Source of the DNA: Amborella trichopoda
Lineage: Eukaryota; Streptophyta; Magnoliopsida; Amborellales; Amborellaceae
DNA length: 64,000 nucleotides
Reading direction: 5' to 3'
Assembly (NCBI RefSeq): GCF_000471905.2
Contig: NW_006499799.1
Span: 5,600,979 to 5,664,978 of the forward strand
The notes beneath the pieces are model-generated. The model was not told the origin of the DNA. It searched no databases and was given only the letters and a program-made list of their open reading frames with translations. Shown piece after piece: positions 1 through 9,944 of this stretch. The position numbers were made by a program, and so were the translations under genes. Within the stretch, counting starts at the first letter, position 1, and each line of letters opens with the position of its first letter.

Positions 1-4
1 AATT

Positions 5-411
5 AGTGATTTCAGCTACCCTCATCACCGTCCAAATTTCATCGTACGGTAACAATTGTCCGGTAGTGTTTTATTTTTTATTTTTATTTTTACAAATTAG
101 AATGACCTAATATTTGGATAGTATGTACATATTACTGAGGCGCATCTAATAAAAATATAAAAAAAATTATCTGTAAAAAATAAATTGTCCAAAATACCAC
201 CAAAATTTTTTGGGGGTATTTTGGTCAATTTTTTTCACGTAAAACATATTTTTTATATAATTTTTGAGGATTCCCCTATTTCTTATGAATATACTCTCTA
301 AATTTCAGGTCATTCTGACTTGTAGAAAAATAATGAAAAATAAAATACTACCAGACAATTGTGACCACGCGATGAACTTTGGACGGTGATGGGGGTAGGC
401 GAAGTCAATGT
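5..411. mobile_element. Foldback MITE, copy 1
   Basis: Two arms of about 105 bp (5-108 and about 307-411) are imperfect inverted complements of each other: the outer arm contains CTACCCTCATCACCGTCC on the left and its complement on the right. The middle is AT-rich and contains a palindromic GTATTTTGGTCAATTTTT stretch. No coding capacity is present, so this is a non-autonomous element. The inner sequence (AAATTTCAG/CATTC.. followed by an AAAATAAAATACT-like run) resembles the elements at 4805-5120 and 53470-53815. Terminal inverted repeats are clear, but the target-site duplication cannot be fixed because the left end lies at the window edge. Superfamily is not certain. Confidence 0.6.
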
Positions 412-719
412 TCATTTTTGCCTATATTGCGTAGTGTTTTCCATATATATATATATGCAATTTTATATATAAATTGAAAAAAAAAGTATATAATGAGATC
501 ATTTACCTTTGGTACAAGGTGGTCACAATTAATTTTGAACATGGGATGTAAAACTAGGTGGCTGCATTTATTCCATTGACGAACTCAAAGTTCAAAAGAA
601 ATTTTCTTGAACTTTGTAACACACCCAATTTATCAGATTTAACAACGGACGATTATAAGTAATTGTGACTTTCATGTACTAGTAAATTGTTTCATTGAAT
701 ACATTAATATATAAATTTT
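412..719. other. AT-rich intergenic DNA with a dispersed 47-bp repeat
   Basis: No gene is visible. A 47-bp stretch at 485-531 recurs at 1503-1549, inside the neighbouring foldback element, with a single difference. A short TA microsatellite lies near 445-456. Confidence 0.5.
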
Positions 720-962
720 AAGAGAAAATATCTCGATACCCCCTATTTTTAAGTTTCATTTTACATTATACCCAAGGTTTTAAAAGATATCTTGGGGCAT
801 AAAAATTGTAAATTTTATTTCTTTTAACCCCCGGAGCTACTTTAAACCTACTTTTTTAGGCCAAACAAATATAAAAGGACATACTTTTTCTAAAAGCCAT
901 CCTCCTAAAGTTTTCTCTTTCTCTCTCCCTACGCCCTTTTTCTCTCTGTCTTTCCCATCTCT

Positions 963-1175
963 AACCCTTCACTCTCTTTCCTCCCTCTAGCTCTTTACAA
1001 TTCACATTTCTCCTTTCACTCTCTCTCTTACTAACCCTTCACTCTCTCTCCTCCCTCCCTCTCTCTTTACAATTCACATTTCTTCTTTCACTCCCTCTCT
1101 TTCCAACCCTTCACTCTCTCTCCTCCCTCTCTCTCTTTACAATTCACATTTCTCCTTTCATTCCCTCTTCCCAAA
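963..1175. repeat. CT-rich tandem repeat, about 70-bp unit, three copies
   Basis: Units start at 963, 1033 and 1105, each beginning AACCCTTCACTCTCT and containing TTTACAATTCACATTTCT. Period is 70-72 bp. It sits in the left arm of the foldback element. Confidence 0.75.
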
Positions 1176-1211
1176 TACACAATAAATATACAGAGAGAGA
1201 GAAAACGAGAA

Positions 1212-2113
1212 GTGTTTGGATAAACACAGTAAGAGAGAGGTCTCTTCCCAAATACTTCCCAAATACACAATAAGTATACTGAGAGAAAGAGAAGTGTTTG
1301 GATAAACACAATAAGAGAGAGGTGTTTGGTGGTGAAAGGTTATCGAGAGGAGAAAGAGAGGTGTTTGGTGGTGAGAGGTTATCGGGAGGAGAGAGAGAGG
1401 TGTTTAGATAAACACGGGATGAGCGAGATACTTGGTGGTAAGAGGTGTGTTTGGATAAACACATGAAGAGAGAGAGAGATGGTCACAATTATGAATTGAG
1501 AAAGTATATAATGAGATCATTTACTTTTGGTACAAGGTGGTCACAATTAAAGTATACGGAAAATTCCTATTTCTCCTCTCATTCTCTCTCTTCCCATATA
1601 CACAGTAAGTATACGGAGACAAGGAGAGATGTTTGGATAAACACATGTTTGGATAAACAGGAAAAGATTTCTCCTCACATTCTCTCTCTTCCCAAATATA
1701 CAGTAATTATACAGAGAGAAAGAAAAATGTTTGGATAAACACAGGTAAAGAGAGGTGTTTCTCCTCTCATTCTCTCTCTTCCCAAATGCATAATAAGTAC
1801 ACGGAGAGAAAGATAGATGTTTGGATAAACACAAAAAAAGAGAGGTGTTTGGTGGTGAGAGGTTACCGGGATGAAATACACGGTAAGAATACAGAGATGT
1901 TACCGGGAGGAAATACACAGTAAGTATACGGAGAGAAAGAGAGATGTTTGGATAAACATAGGAAAAGAGATGTGTTTGGTAGTGAGAGGTTATCGGGAGG
2001 AGAGAGAAGTGTTTGGATAAACAAGATAGGAGAGAGATGCTTGGTGGTGAGAAGTTATCGAGAGGTGAGAGAGAGGTGTTTGGATAAACACAGAGATATG
2101 TTTGGATAAACAC
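1212..2113. repeat. Array of 12 GTGTTTGGATAAACAC hairpin motifs in GA-rich DNA
   Basis: Twelve copies of (G/A)TGTTTGGATAAACAC or one-base variants occur (for example 1212, 1294, 1400, 1447, 1630, 1646, and on to about 2098). Each is a 6-bp inverted repeat, GTGTTT/AAACAC, around a 4-base loop. Intervening segments are themselves repeated: a TTCCCAAATACACAGTAAGTATACGG type and a GGTGTTTGGTGGTGAGAGG type. Spacing is irregular (16 to about 170 bp), so this is a compound array and not a simple satellite. Confidence 0.8.
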
Positions 2114-2362
2114 AGGAATAGAGAGAGAAGTGTGGGAGGAAAAAGAGTGAAACATGCAACGAGAGAGAGAAAGAGTAAAGTTTGGGGTATATAAATGAAG
2201 AGAGAAATGAGAATGGGTTTAGAAAGAGCGTGTTTTTTTCACATTTGTTTAGGTTAGAAAAAAATGTTTAAAGTGGCTTGGGGGTTGGAAGATATTTTTT
2301 GAAATCTTGAGTTTATTAAGAAATAAAATCCAAACATAAGGGATATGGAGATATTTTTCCAA

Positions 2363-3117
2363 ATTTTAATAATAATAACCACAACAATAATATATGAATC
2401 GTTAAATAGTTCATATCTCAGATAAATGAACAAATATTAATAATAATCGATTAACAATAGTAATAAAGATTTTGATTGATCAATTTGCAAGTTCGAGAGA
2501 TATTGATGTAATTGTAAAATAGATCATAATATTAAAAAAAAATATATCATTTTTTTTTAAAGTCTAAATTTGTGGCGTGGAGTCTACGGAAGTAAGATTG
2601 ATTTTGGGCAAGAAGAGAAAGAGAAAGGAGTAAATATTCAATATAAAGATGTATAGTATAATTTTTAGGCATTTTTTACGAGTCCAGTCCAAGTCCAACT
2701 GACTTGGATTGGACTTGGACCCGACCTGAGTCCGGCTCTACTCTAGGTCCAACTTATAACTGGTCAAGGTGGGTTCGGGCCTTCCCTAAAACAATGTTAT
2801 CGGGACCGGACCAATGACCGAACTGGTGCCACCGGTTCTAACAGTCGGTCCAGTCTAAAAAGTTAAATAATTAATATAAATCAGGAAGAATAAACAATTA
2901 ATATCCCTTTAATGGCCAAAACCCCATTTCTTCCTTTATAATTTTTTCTATCTTCCTTCTCTCTCATTTAGGAAGATGAAAGAGAGACGAACGTCCTTAC
3001 GTTGGCTACAAACTCGCGTGTTCATCATCTCTTCCAGCTCTTTCTCCTAGGTGTTTAACAAGAGAGAATGGAAAAATCCATGAGTGAGGGGAGAGAATTA
3101 GGAGAGAGGGAGCAAAC
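2363..3117. other. Intergenic, AT-rich, with a short hairpin
   Basis: No gene is visible. A strong hairpin has arms at 2682-2695 and 2701-2714 (GTCCAGTCCAAGTC against GACTTGGATTGGAC, one mismatch, 5-base loop). It lies in a GGACTTGGACCCGACC-like repetitive stretch that resembles other dispersed repeats in plant genomes. A CT-rich patch follows near 2945-2970. Confidence 0.4.
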
Positions 3118-3589
3118 CAGTGTTCGTAAAATCGAACTGGAACGGTTAACAGGACATGGGCCAGGAAGCAATTTAATTGGTCTAATAGGTAAATCGGTCA
3201 GTTCAACCGCTTAATTGGGCAAGTCCCAAATGATAAAAAAAGTGTTAAAAAAATAAAAAAAGATACAAAAACAAATCTACTAAAATATGAAAAGAATATA
3301 AAGAATGCGATTAAAACAAAACACACTCAAATGAAATTGAAAATTATTGAAAAAAATGGATTTTAACGAATCGATTTGTGCCTAGGGGTATTTTTAAAAT
3401 TTTCTGAAAAGGATGGAAAAATATAAAAGTGAGTATCAATGACCACAAATTTTTTTAATCTTTACCATAATGTAAATAATATTAAAATATCGACTTGACC
3501 AACTCTTTTTTTTTTTTCAAAAATGACAAAAATTAAGTTATATACAATATAGACCATTCTATTTTTAATTATGTAATAAATGACATATT

Positions 3590-3735
3590 GGTTAATAGAT
3601 TTAATAGGCAACTAAATAGTATATGGTGCATTGGTCAGTGGATTTAATAACAAATTATTCCTTTACAAGAACTTTCAAGTTCGATTCATGTGGGCAAATA
3701 AATTTTTTGAATTTCTTACCAATGTAATGAATTCT
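3590..3735 (+). mobile_element. tRNA-derived SINE-like sequence
   Basis: A tRNA-like A box (TGGTGCATTGG, from 3624) is followed 55 bp later by a B box (AGTTCGATTCA, from 3678), the internal RNA polymerase III promoter layout of tRNA-derived SINEs. There is no convincing cloverleaf and no clear 3' tail. Ends are approximate. Confidence 0.4.
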
Positions 3736-3889
3736 TAGAATTGTTAAAGGGTGCAGTTGGCATGCGGATGATTCCGTAGGTGTAGAGGTACGGTGCCCTT
3801 CAAATTTTATCATGGTATATAATTTTGATGTAAAACGTTATCAGGATTATCTCAAAATTTATTTTTATATCTAATTATAAAATTTTAAA

Positions 3890-4140
3890 TTTCAAAAATG
3901 GTTAAAATGAAGTAGATCTATAAACATATGAAAATCTTGAAAATGGACGATGTAGATAATATGTTGTAACATGCACTACTTCTAGACTTAAAATCTTTTT
4001 ATTTTTCATAGTCATACATCTCGATGTCGAGATGATCAATCAAAGGGTTTTTCAACATTAAAACTACCCTTTCCGATGGATAAGGGTTTTTCAACATTAA
4101 AACTACATTTTCCGATGGATTTTTAGGGGCATCCGTAGTT
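3890..4140. mobile_element. Foldback MITE of the ATAGATCTGT family
   Basis: Contains the complement of the TTTTCATAGATCTGT core and CTTGAAAATGGACG seen near 47711 and 54058, in the opposite orientation, plus a short internal direct repeat (GGGTTTTTCAACATTAAAACTAC twice, from about 4047 and 4084). Non-coding. Ends approximate. Confidence 0.4.
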
Positions 4141-4169
4141 CTACATTATAAGGTAGGCAATGTTTAAAA

Positions 4170-4250
4170 AGATAACCGCTGACGGAGGATTTGAACCGTG
4201 TTTCATATAACGTATAGTTGCCAGCGCTAACCAATACACCATTCTAAAAT
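4170..4250 (-). mobile_element. tRNA-derived SINE-like sequence, minus strand
   Basis: On the minus strand an A box (TGGTGTATTGG, plus-strand 4231-4241) is followed by a B box (GGTTCAAATCC, plus-strand 4187-4197) 44 bases downstream. That is the exact spacing of a tRNA gene. The predicted T arm and anticodon arm do not pair well, so I read it as a tRNA-derived SINE or tRNA relic and not a functional tRNA. Confidence 0.45.
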
Positions 4251-4522
4251 ATTTGATATAAATGCCAATTAGTATTCTATTTAAACATTAAGAAATCGGT
4301 TGATCACCAAAATCGCCCAAAACCGGAACCGGCCACTTCCGATCTAACCGAGCAGTTAGATCGGCTGGTTTTGCGAACACTGCCCTAGAGTAGGAGATCC
4401 CCAAAACTACCCCTAATCGGACTCAGAGCCCTAACGGTTCCGTGCTAACAGGCTGATTTTTCTAACAATGATTACGAGATAGGTCATCTAGGAATTCTTG
4501 TCTAGATTACGAAATATGTGCT

Positions 4523-4800
4523 TACCCTATCTAGTTAGAGATGCAAATAAGGGACAGTTTTTTTTAATAGAAAGTTATATACTTACCCTATCTAGTTGGA
4601 ATACACGATTGAGATGGACCCAATCAATGCCACGCCTCTAACTTTTTTATTTTTTATTTTTTCTACCCCTACCTAGTTGGAGTTGTAAATAAGGGAAAGT
4701 TTTTTTTTTTTATATATAAAGTCATATGCTTACCCTATTTAGTTGGAATAGACGATTGAGATGGACCCAATGCCTCTAAATTTTTTATTTTTTATTTTTA
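4523..4800. repeat. Tandem duplication, about 142-bp unit, two copies
   Basis: Two adjacent units each contain TGCAAATAAGGG or TGTAAATAAGGG (4542 and 4684), a T-run, CTTACCCTAT(C/T)TAGTTGGAATA and CGATTGAGATGGACCCAAT, then a TTTTTTATTTTTTATTTTT tail. Period is 142 bp. The copies have diverged by small indels. No coding content. Confidence 0.7.
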
Positions 4801-4804
4801 GATC

Positions 4805-5120
4805 AAATTGTGGTTGTTTACTCCTCTCTTAAACTCTTATCTTGAAAACATGTAAAAAAAATATTCCAAATGAAATAAAATGACAAAAAAACCTTAAAAC
4901 TTTTAGGGGTATTTCGGTCATATCGATTTTTTTTTAAGTGTGCCCATTCAGATGATGCTACTCATCAAATTTCATATTCATATGATTTACAGAAAAAAAA
5001 TTAAAAATAAAATATTACAAGGCATTGGATGTAGATCATATTGCCAGTGGGTCACTTGATCTAAACTAGACAGATCTAAATTAGATGGCTAGATGGAGGG
5101 GTACAGAAAATTTTCTCATG
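4805..5120. mobile_element. MITE related to the elements at 1-411 and 53470-53815
   Basis: The segment shares, in order, an ACTC(C/T)TCTCTTAAA block, a GGTATTTCGGTCAT core, CAAATTTCAT.TTCATAT, AATAAAATA and a terminal CACTTGATCTAAA..AGATGGCTAGAT block with the copy at 53470. Non-coding. Exact ends are not resolved. Confidence 0.45.
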
Positions 5121-5147
5121 AGGAGAAAGAGCCAAAAAAAAAATTAA

Positions 5148-5446
5148 CCAAATCAGAACCTCTTGTCTATTTGGTTAGTGTTATCTTATCTTATCTTAAG
5201 AATTTAAACCATCGAAAGCACGAGATGTTACAGAGAGAGAGGGAGTTTTGATGGTCTTTCGTTTCTTGTAATAAAAGAGGAGATTTTGTGTAAGAGATGA
5301 GCAAGGGTATGTAGGAATCCTAATGTGAATATATGGGTATAGGTCTCCTCATTCCTAACGTGAGTATATATAGACAAGTTGGGATTCCTGATCTTTTTAA
5401 AGTTAAACCAAGGGAGTTTGTATCTAGAGAGAGAAACAAAATTTTC
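5148..5446 (+). promoter_or_regulatory. Upstream region of HAK copy 1, with TATA-like element
   Basis: This sequence is collinear with 58608-58965 upstream of HAK copy 2. It has a TATATATAG element at 5365-5373, matched by TATATA at 58892 in copy 2, followed in both by ACAAGTTGGGATTC. The conservation of a TATA-like element in front of both copies suggests an old promoter, but the copies are recent duplicates and conservation alone does not prove function. In copy 1 the stretch between this region and the start codon is broken by a LINE fragment. Confidence 0.4.
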
Positions 5447-6478
5447 CATAATTTGTTTTTGGGTAATTCAGTAGGAATGACAAGCCCCTACCCGTTTTTT
5501 AAATCGTTAGTGGTTTTTTAATGTGTTAGGTGAGAATAAAAGCCTAGACCTTTGCTTCTTTTCTTTTTTTGGGTAAATCAGTGGGGGAAAAGGCCCCCAA
5601 CCCGGTTTTAGAGAAAATTACATCATACTATTTTACAACCCTCTAATAGGGTAATTGGGCCATATCATAAAGTAAAGGAATATGAAAGAAATCTGGAGAT
5701 TTGGAGCACCAAATGGGGGCTTCCGTAAAAATTGTAGCCTTTTTAGCAAGTACATCGGCCACCATATTAACCTCACGGTAGATATGGTATATGGACCATG
5801 AAAATTTCTTGAGTCTGAACTTACAATTAGCAACTGTGGTATGGAGAACCCATGGAAGTTTACATCGACCTTGTATAACCTGAACAAGTAGGGCGGAATC
5901 ACTTTCAATTTGCAAAGGGAAACAATCCATATGAATGGCTAAATCAACGCCCTCTGCTAAACCAAGGAATTCTACATAATTATTGGAAGCAGTATCAAGG
6001 GGAACAGAAAATGCTGTAATAAAAGATCCATCATCCCCTCTAATAACACCACCATAACCCGCTTTTCCTGGATTCCAAATAGAAGACCCATCAATATTTA
6101 TCTTGAAACGCTATGAGTGTGGAAATGACTATACCACTGTTATTGGTGACTAGATTTTTACCCTTGCCCTGTAAGTCTTCAATTCTCAATAATAGCCCTC
6201 TCTGAAGCATGATAACTCCACGCCATAGCATCTGCCAAATCACGAACATGGTAAGTAATCCTCCTAATCAACTTTTCCCACATGAGTATCTAGCCTTGAA
6301 ACATACAATGATTTTGCTCCTCCCAAAACATCCATATAGTCATGAAGAAGAGAGAAAGCCAAATGTTAGTGGTGCCCTCAGACTTGGATCTGAATGCTAA
6401 CAATTTTCTTAATGTAGCTGCAAGACCTTAGTTGGCGTATAAGTGATGCTACTACCACGACCCCAACCCCATTCTCAA
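5447..6478 (-). mobile_element. 5'-truncated L1-type LINE inserted in the HAK copy 1 leader
   Basis: Comparison with copy 2, where AAATTTTC runs straight into AAGAACTTATAATAAGG, shows that about 1.03 kb is extra in copy 1. The insert is on the minus strand: it encodes a C-terminal LINE region with an RNase H-like domain and ends at the left in a short A-rich tail. Two LINE-3'-end-like blocks (TTTTTGGGTAATTCAGT near 5457 and TTTTTTTGGGTAAATCAGT near 5564) lie one after the other, so the insert may be two stacked 3' ends. AATTTTC/AATTTTG at the two junctions could be a decayed target-site duplication. Confidence 0.6.
5643..6111 (-). pseudogene. LINE-encoded RNase H-like domain (RVT_3 type)
   Basis: The minus-strand frame is open from about 6111 to 5643. 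It begins with a typical INIDGSS start strand, then GKAGYGGVIRGDDGSF, VEFLGLAEGVDLAI, an IESDSALLV strand and a YREVN.VADVLAKKA end. This is the RNase H fold found at the C-terminus of plant L1 LINE ORF2 proteins and of related plant proteins. The acidic residues expected in the active site (Asp of IDGS, Glu of the AEG helix, Asp of ESDS, Asp of VADVLA) are all present. The upstream part (6120-6480, minus) resembles the LINE C-terminal zinc-finger region but is interrupted by stops. It is a fragment of a dead element and not a host gene. Unusually, this domain has no internal stop. Confidence 0.75.
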
Positions 6479-6606
6479 TTTTGAAGAACTCATAATAGGG
6501 AATAAACAGAGAGGGTATTAGAGGAGGAGGAGTGGGCTTGAGAGAAGTTTGAGGACCAGGCTTCTCTTTCTTACTTTCTCTCTCTTCTCAACTAGCAGGG
6601 GTTGAT

Positions 6607-8660
6607 ATGGAATCGTACTTAGAGAACATGGACTTGGAAGCAATAGGAGAAGGCAAGGACAGAGAGTTAACGTTCTCAAGTTATTATAAGCCTCATCCAA
6701 GAAAAGCCAAGGAGTTGCAGTCCTTGCAAACCCTGCTCTTGGCTTATCAATCACTTGGGGTGATGTCAATAGATATTGGAACTTCTCCTCTTTATGTTTT
6801 CTCATTTGTTTCTCTCTCAAACCCTAGAGAAAAGGACATCTTGGGTGTCCTGAGCCTCATCTTTTGGACCGTAATGATGATCGGTTTGCTCAAATACGTC
6901 TTCATTGTTCTCCATGCCGATGACCATGGAGGAGGAACATTTGCTCTGTATTCCCTGATGAACCAACACATTAACTTCAAGAACAGGATCAGTGGCGGCC
7001 AAACCATGAGGCTTGATTCTGCTGACTCCAATTTGAAGGATTATAATGGCGGATCCTTGTCCAAGGCCAAGAAGTTGTTGGAGAAGAGCTTAGTGGCTCG
7101 ACCCTTTCTCACATTCATTGTCTTGCTTAGTACCTACATGGTGATCGATGATGGAGCGTTGACACCCACCTTTTCTGTGTTCACTGTTGTGCAAAGGCAT
7201 ACATTCAAGGTCTCCAAAGATTAACACCAATCATGTGGTCCTCCTCTTTGTGGCAATCTTACTTGTGCTCTTTTTGAAAGCAAAGTTTGCTTCTCCCTCT
7301 CATCCATAATGCTTTTGTGGTTTGGATCAACCGCTGCAATAGGAGTTTACATTATATTCACATACTATCCTGGGTTATTCAACCCCACTACATTTACTAT
7401 TACTTTGCTAGAAACCATAAGCACAGATGGGAGATGCTTGGGGCAGTTATCTTGTGTATAACAGGTGCTGGGATTATGTTTGCTGATATGAGTCATTTCA
7501 ACAAGCAAGGAATTCAGATTGCCTTCTTTTGCTTTGTGTATCCTTGCCTCCTCCTAACTTAAGGATGAGAGGAGGTGTATCTGATAAAGAACCCCGAGAA
7601 CATAAGCACCACCTTCTACAGCTTCGTGCCGAGTCCTGTGTTTTGGCTCATCTTTGTCAAACCGTCTTCTCAATCATAAGGCACAATCCATGGCTTTAGG
7701 GTGCTTCCCTCGGGTTAACATATTCTCCACTTCTTAAAAGCATGAGGGGTAGGTCTACTCTCCGCACATGAACTACTTCCTCATGCTCATCTGCATCCTC
7801 ATCATCGTTGGATTCAAGGGAGGTATCGAAATAGGAAATGCATGTGGGGTTGTTGTGATTTGGGTCATGCTTATCACCATATAACAGTGGTGATGTTCGT
7901 TGTATGGGAAACCAACATCATGATCATATGCATCTTCTTCTTGGTCTTCATCTCCATTGAGAGTATTTACATGACCTTTCTTTTCAACAAAGTGCCACAA
8001 GGCTGTTGGGTTCCTTTCGTCGTGTCTGCATTTTTCCTCGTATTGATATTGTCGTGGACCTATGAGAGAAGAAAGAAACATGAGTACGAGGTGAGTGCAA
8101 GTTGAGCTTGCTCGATCTCCAACAACTCGCCTCCAATCTCGATGTCTCTCGTGTTCCTGGTGTCTGTTTCTTTTCCACGAATCTCATTAATGGCATCCCA
8201 CCCATAATTTGACACTACGTTCAAAATGTCGGCTCCTTGCGCCAAATCATGATAGTAGTCACTGTCTGAACTCTCCCAATAACTACAATCTTACTTGAAG
8301 AGCGCTTCCTCATTGGAAAGTTAGCACCAAAAGGAGTCTATAGGTGCCTGGTGCAATATGGATACATGGAACATCCTAGCATGAAGGGTGATTAGTATGT
8401 GGCAACAGTTCCTTGAGAAACTCAAGGAACTGGCATAGAGCAATGAGGAGTTGGAAGTGTTAGAGACATGCAAAGATAGAAGAGTGGCCTTTGTGATGGG
8501 GAGGACAATTTTGAGGACAAGTAAGAAGACTGGTTGGTTTCAACGGCTCGTGATTGACAGGATTTATCCATTCTTTTAGAAGAATTTTAGGTCAACAGTC
8601 TCCACTTTGAGGATTCTGCTATCGAAGATGCTGCAAGTTGGGATGCGATACGAGATATAA
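6607..8660 (+). pseudogene. HAK/KUP potassium transporter pseudogene, copy 1
   Basis: HAK/KUP proteins are plasma-membrane potassium transporters. The first 205 codons are intact and show the family N-terminus: a cytosolic start with SYYKPHPRKAK, then LLLAYQSLGV, DIGTSPLYVF, DILGVLSLIFW, KYVFIVLHADDHGGGTFALYSL and LLEKS..ARPFL. The usual GVVYGD filter-like motif reads GVMSID, and the IGDG motif reads IDDG. After 7224 several frameshifts and stops follow; later pieces include GAVILCITGAGIMFADMSHF (near 7440), ALGCFPRVNIF (near 7690), VVMFVVWETN (near 7890) and a family-typical VGMRYEI end with a stop at 8658-8660. Coding parts run together without introns over about 2.05 kb, although HAK genes usually have several, so a retrocopy origin is plausible. 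The span is shorter than the roughly 2.3-kb family CDS. Closest subgroup probably HAK5-like, which is uncertain. Confidence 0.85.
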
Positions 8661-8945
8661 GAAGATGTAACTTAGTTTCCTTGCCTTCTACCTTGGCTGT
8701 TGGCTTGAAGCCAAAGCCTAAAGTATTTTGCTTTCCCAAACTTGGGTTTTTCTTCCTTTTTTTTTTTTTTTTGTTAGTAAAATTAAGATTTGCTAATTGT
8801 AGTTTTTCCTTTTTGGTAAAAATATAAACCAACAGAGGGAACTTGTTTCTAGAGGGAAAAGCAACAGAAGTTTTGGGAATGTGTTTTTAGAGAGACTTAG
8901 AGAGAAACTCAAAAACTTAGGGATTGTGTTTAGAGAGAGAGTTAT
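8661..8945 (+). other. 3' flank of HAK copy 1, ending at element A
   Basis: The flank is collinear with 61200-61509 downstream of copy 2, including CTTAGTTTCCTTGCCTTCTACC, a T-run and AGAGAAACTCAAAAACTTAGGGATTGTG. It ends in GTTAT (8941-8945), the left target-site duplication of element A. Confidence 0.7.
8941..8945. repeat. Left target-site duplication of element A
   Basis: GTTAT directly precedes the TG start of the left LTR. The partner, ATTAT, is at 47372-47376. The empty paralogous site at 61505-61509 reads GTTAT. Confidence 0.8.
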
Positions 8946-9944
8946 TGTCACGAGCCCTCCCCCATACCCCTATCGTACCCTACCGGAGGTCACGAACGTC
9001 ACTCAAGTGGGAGTGGCTCAACGCGTGTTAGAAATGAGAAATCAAAACAAACCATGAAAATTAAATAAAACTCATACATCAAGCACTAAAAACTGACTCA
9101 ATTAAAACCATTGAATTCTCATTCAAACTCCAAGATTCTTTACAATATAGTTCAAGGCTTACAAGCCTGACTTTACAGTACATCACACCAAAACAACACA
9201 GTGGCCTCTCCACCAGACACCTACTATGCAGAAAAGGATCCCTGACAGGTCTGAAGCTTCAAATGTATGCCGCCATCACTCTGCTGCTCGACTCCCACAG
9301 TCAAGTGCTATCACTCTACACAGATGAAAGTAAGCGGAATGAGCTATAAGCTCAGCAAGTAGATCACTACCCTTGTATTCCCATCTACATGCAGATACAT
9401 AATAGCATAGCCTACGATTCATCAGAGATCGTACTAGTATTAGTGCAGTCATGCATCAGAATATAAACACGAGCAGTATAAAGAGAGAAAGGTTCAAATA
9501 CCAGAGCATCGAATATTTCCTGAGATAGCAATTACATCGTTACTTATCATAGTTTGAGTCAGACACTCATACAGAATATCTAATTGAAACAGGCGGAAAA
9601 TAGAATTATTTACTCCCGAAGTAAAAGCCACACATATAAGGTTAAGCCAATCCTGTAACATGGGACTTCTACCCTCATTCAAGAGGGAGGACAATGACAA
9701 ATGGAGGTCCCATTTCATAATGTCCTCACTCACACACATAATCCCCAACCCATTTTGGGGTATTTGATAGGCAATGGCCTTGCAAGACATGACCCTCTCC
9801 TTACGCCTTCAGGAGGGAAGGCGTTACACTACCATTAGAGGGCCCAATGAGTAGTGCCAATGACAATTTGGGGGGCACGACTCTCCCAGTTATTCACAAT
9901 CACTCCTCGACTCCACTCCTATCATAAGAGTCGAGGTACAATAT

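Larger units (their letters stand above)
720..2362. mobile_element. Large foldback element with CT-rich left half and GA-rich right half
   Basis: The sequence around 722-905 and the complement of about 2212-2362 match over most of their length, including ATATCTT, AACCCCC, ACTTTAAAC and CCAAACAAAT blocks in the same order. Between the arms the left part is CT-rich (about 905-1175) and the right part GA-rich (about 1190-2200), so the complementarity continues inward at low complexity. Reading frames of up to about 200 codons run through the GA-rich part, but they only translate the tandem repeats (Ser/Leu/Tyr-rich) and match no domain. I interpret it as a non-autonomous foldback transposon. No target-site duplication was established. 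Confidence 0.55.
3118..4382. mobile_element. Possible non-autonomous hAT-like element
   Basis: The left end reads CAGTGTTCG (3118) and the right end CGAACACTG (to 4382), a 9-bp perfect terminal inverted repeat with weaker similarity beyond. Both ends lie in GGTT/CCGGTT-rich sub-terminal DNA. No transposase is present. The flanking 8 bp do not match, so either one end belongs to a different copy or the duplication has decayed. Two SINE-like sequences and a small foldback lie inside. Similar termini occur near 48158-48515 and at 54545. Confidence 0.35.

Noticed and set aside
1547..2155. A minus-strand open frame of about 200 codons
   Set aside because: It only translates the GA-rich tandem repeats (Ser/Leu/Tyr-rich, repeating words) and has no domain.
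4180..4250. A functional tRNA gene on the minus strand
   Set aside because: A and B boxes have tRNA spacing, but the T and anticodon arms do not pair properly and no acceptor stem forms.
5643..5930. A host RNase H gene
   Set aside because: The domain lies in an insert absent from the duplicate locus and has LINE 3'-end sequence beside it.
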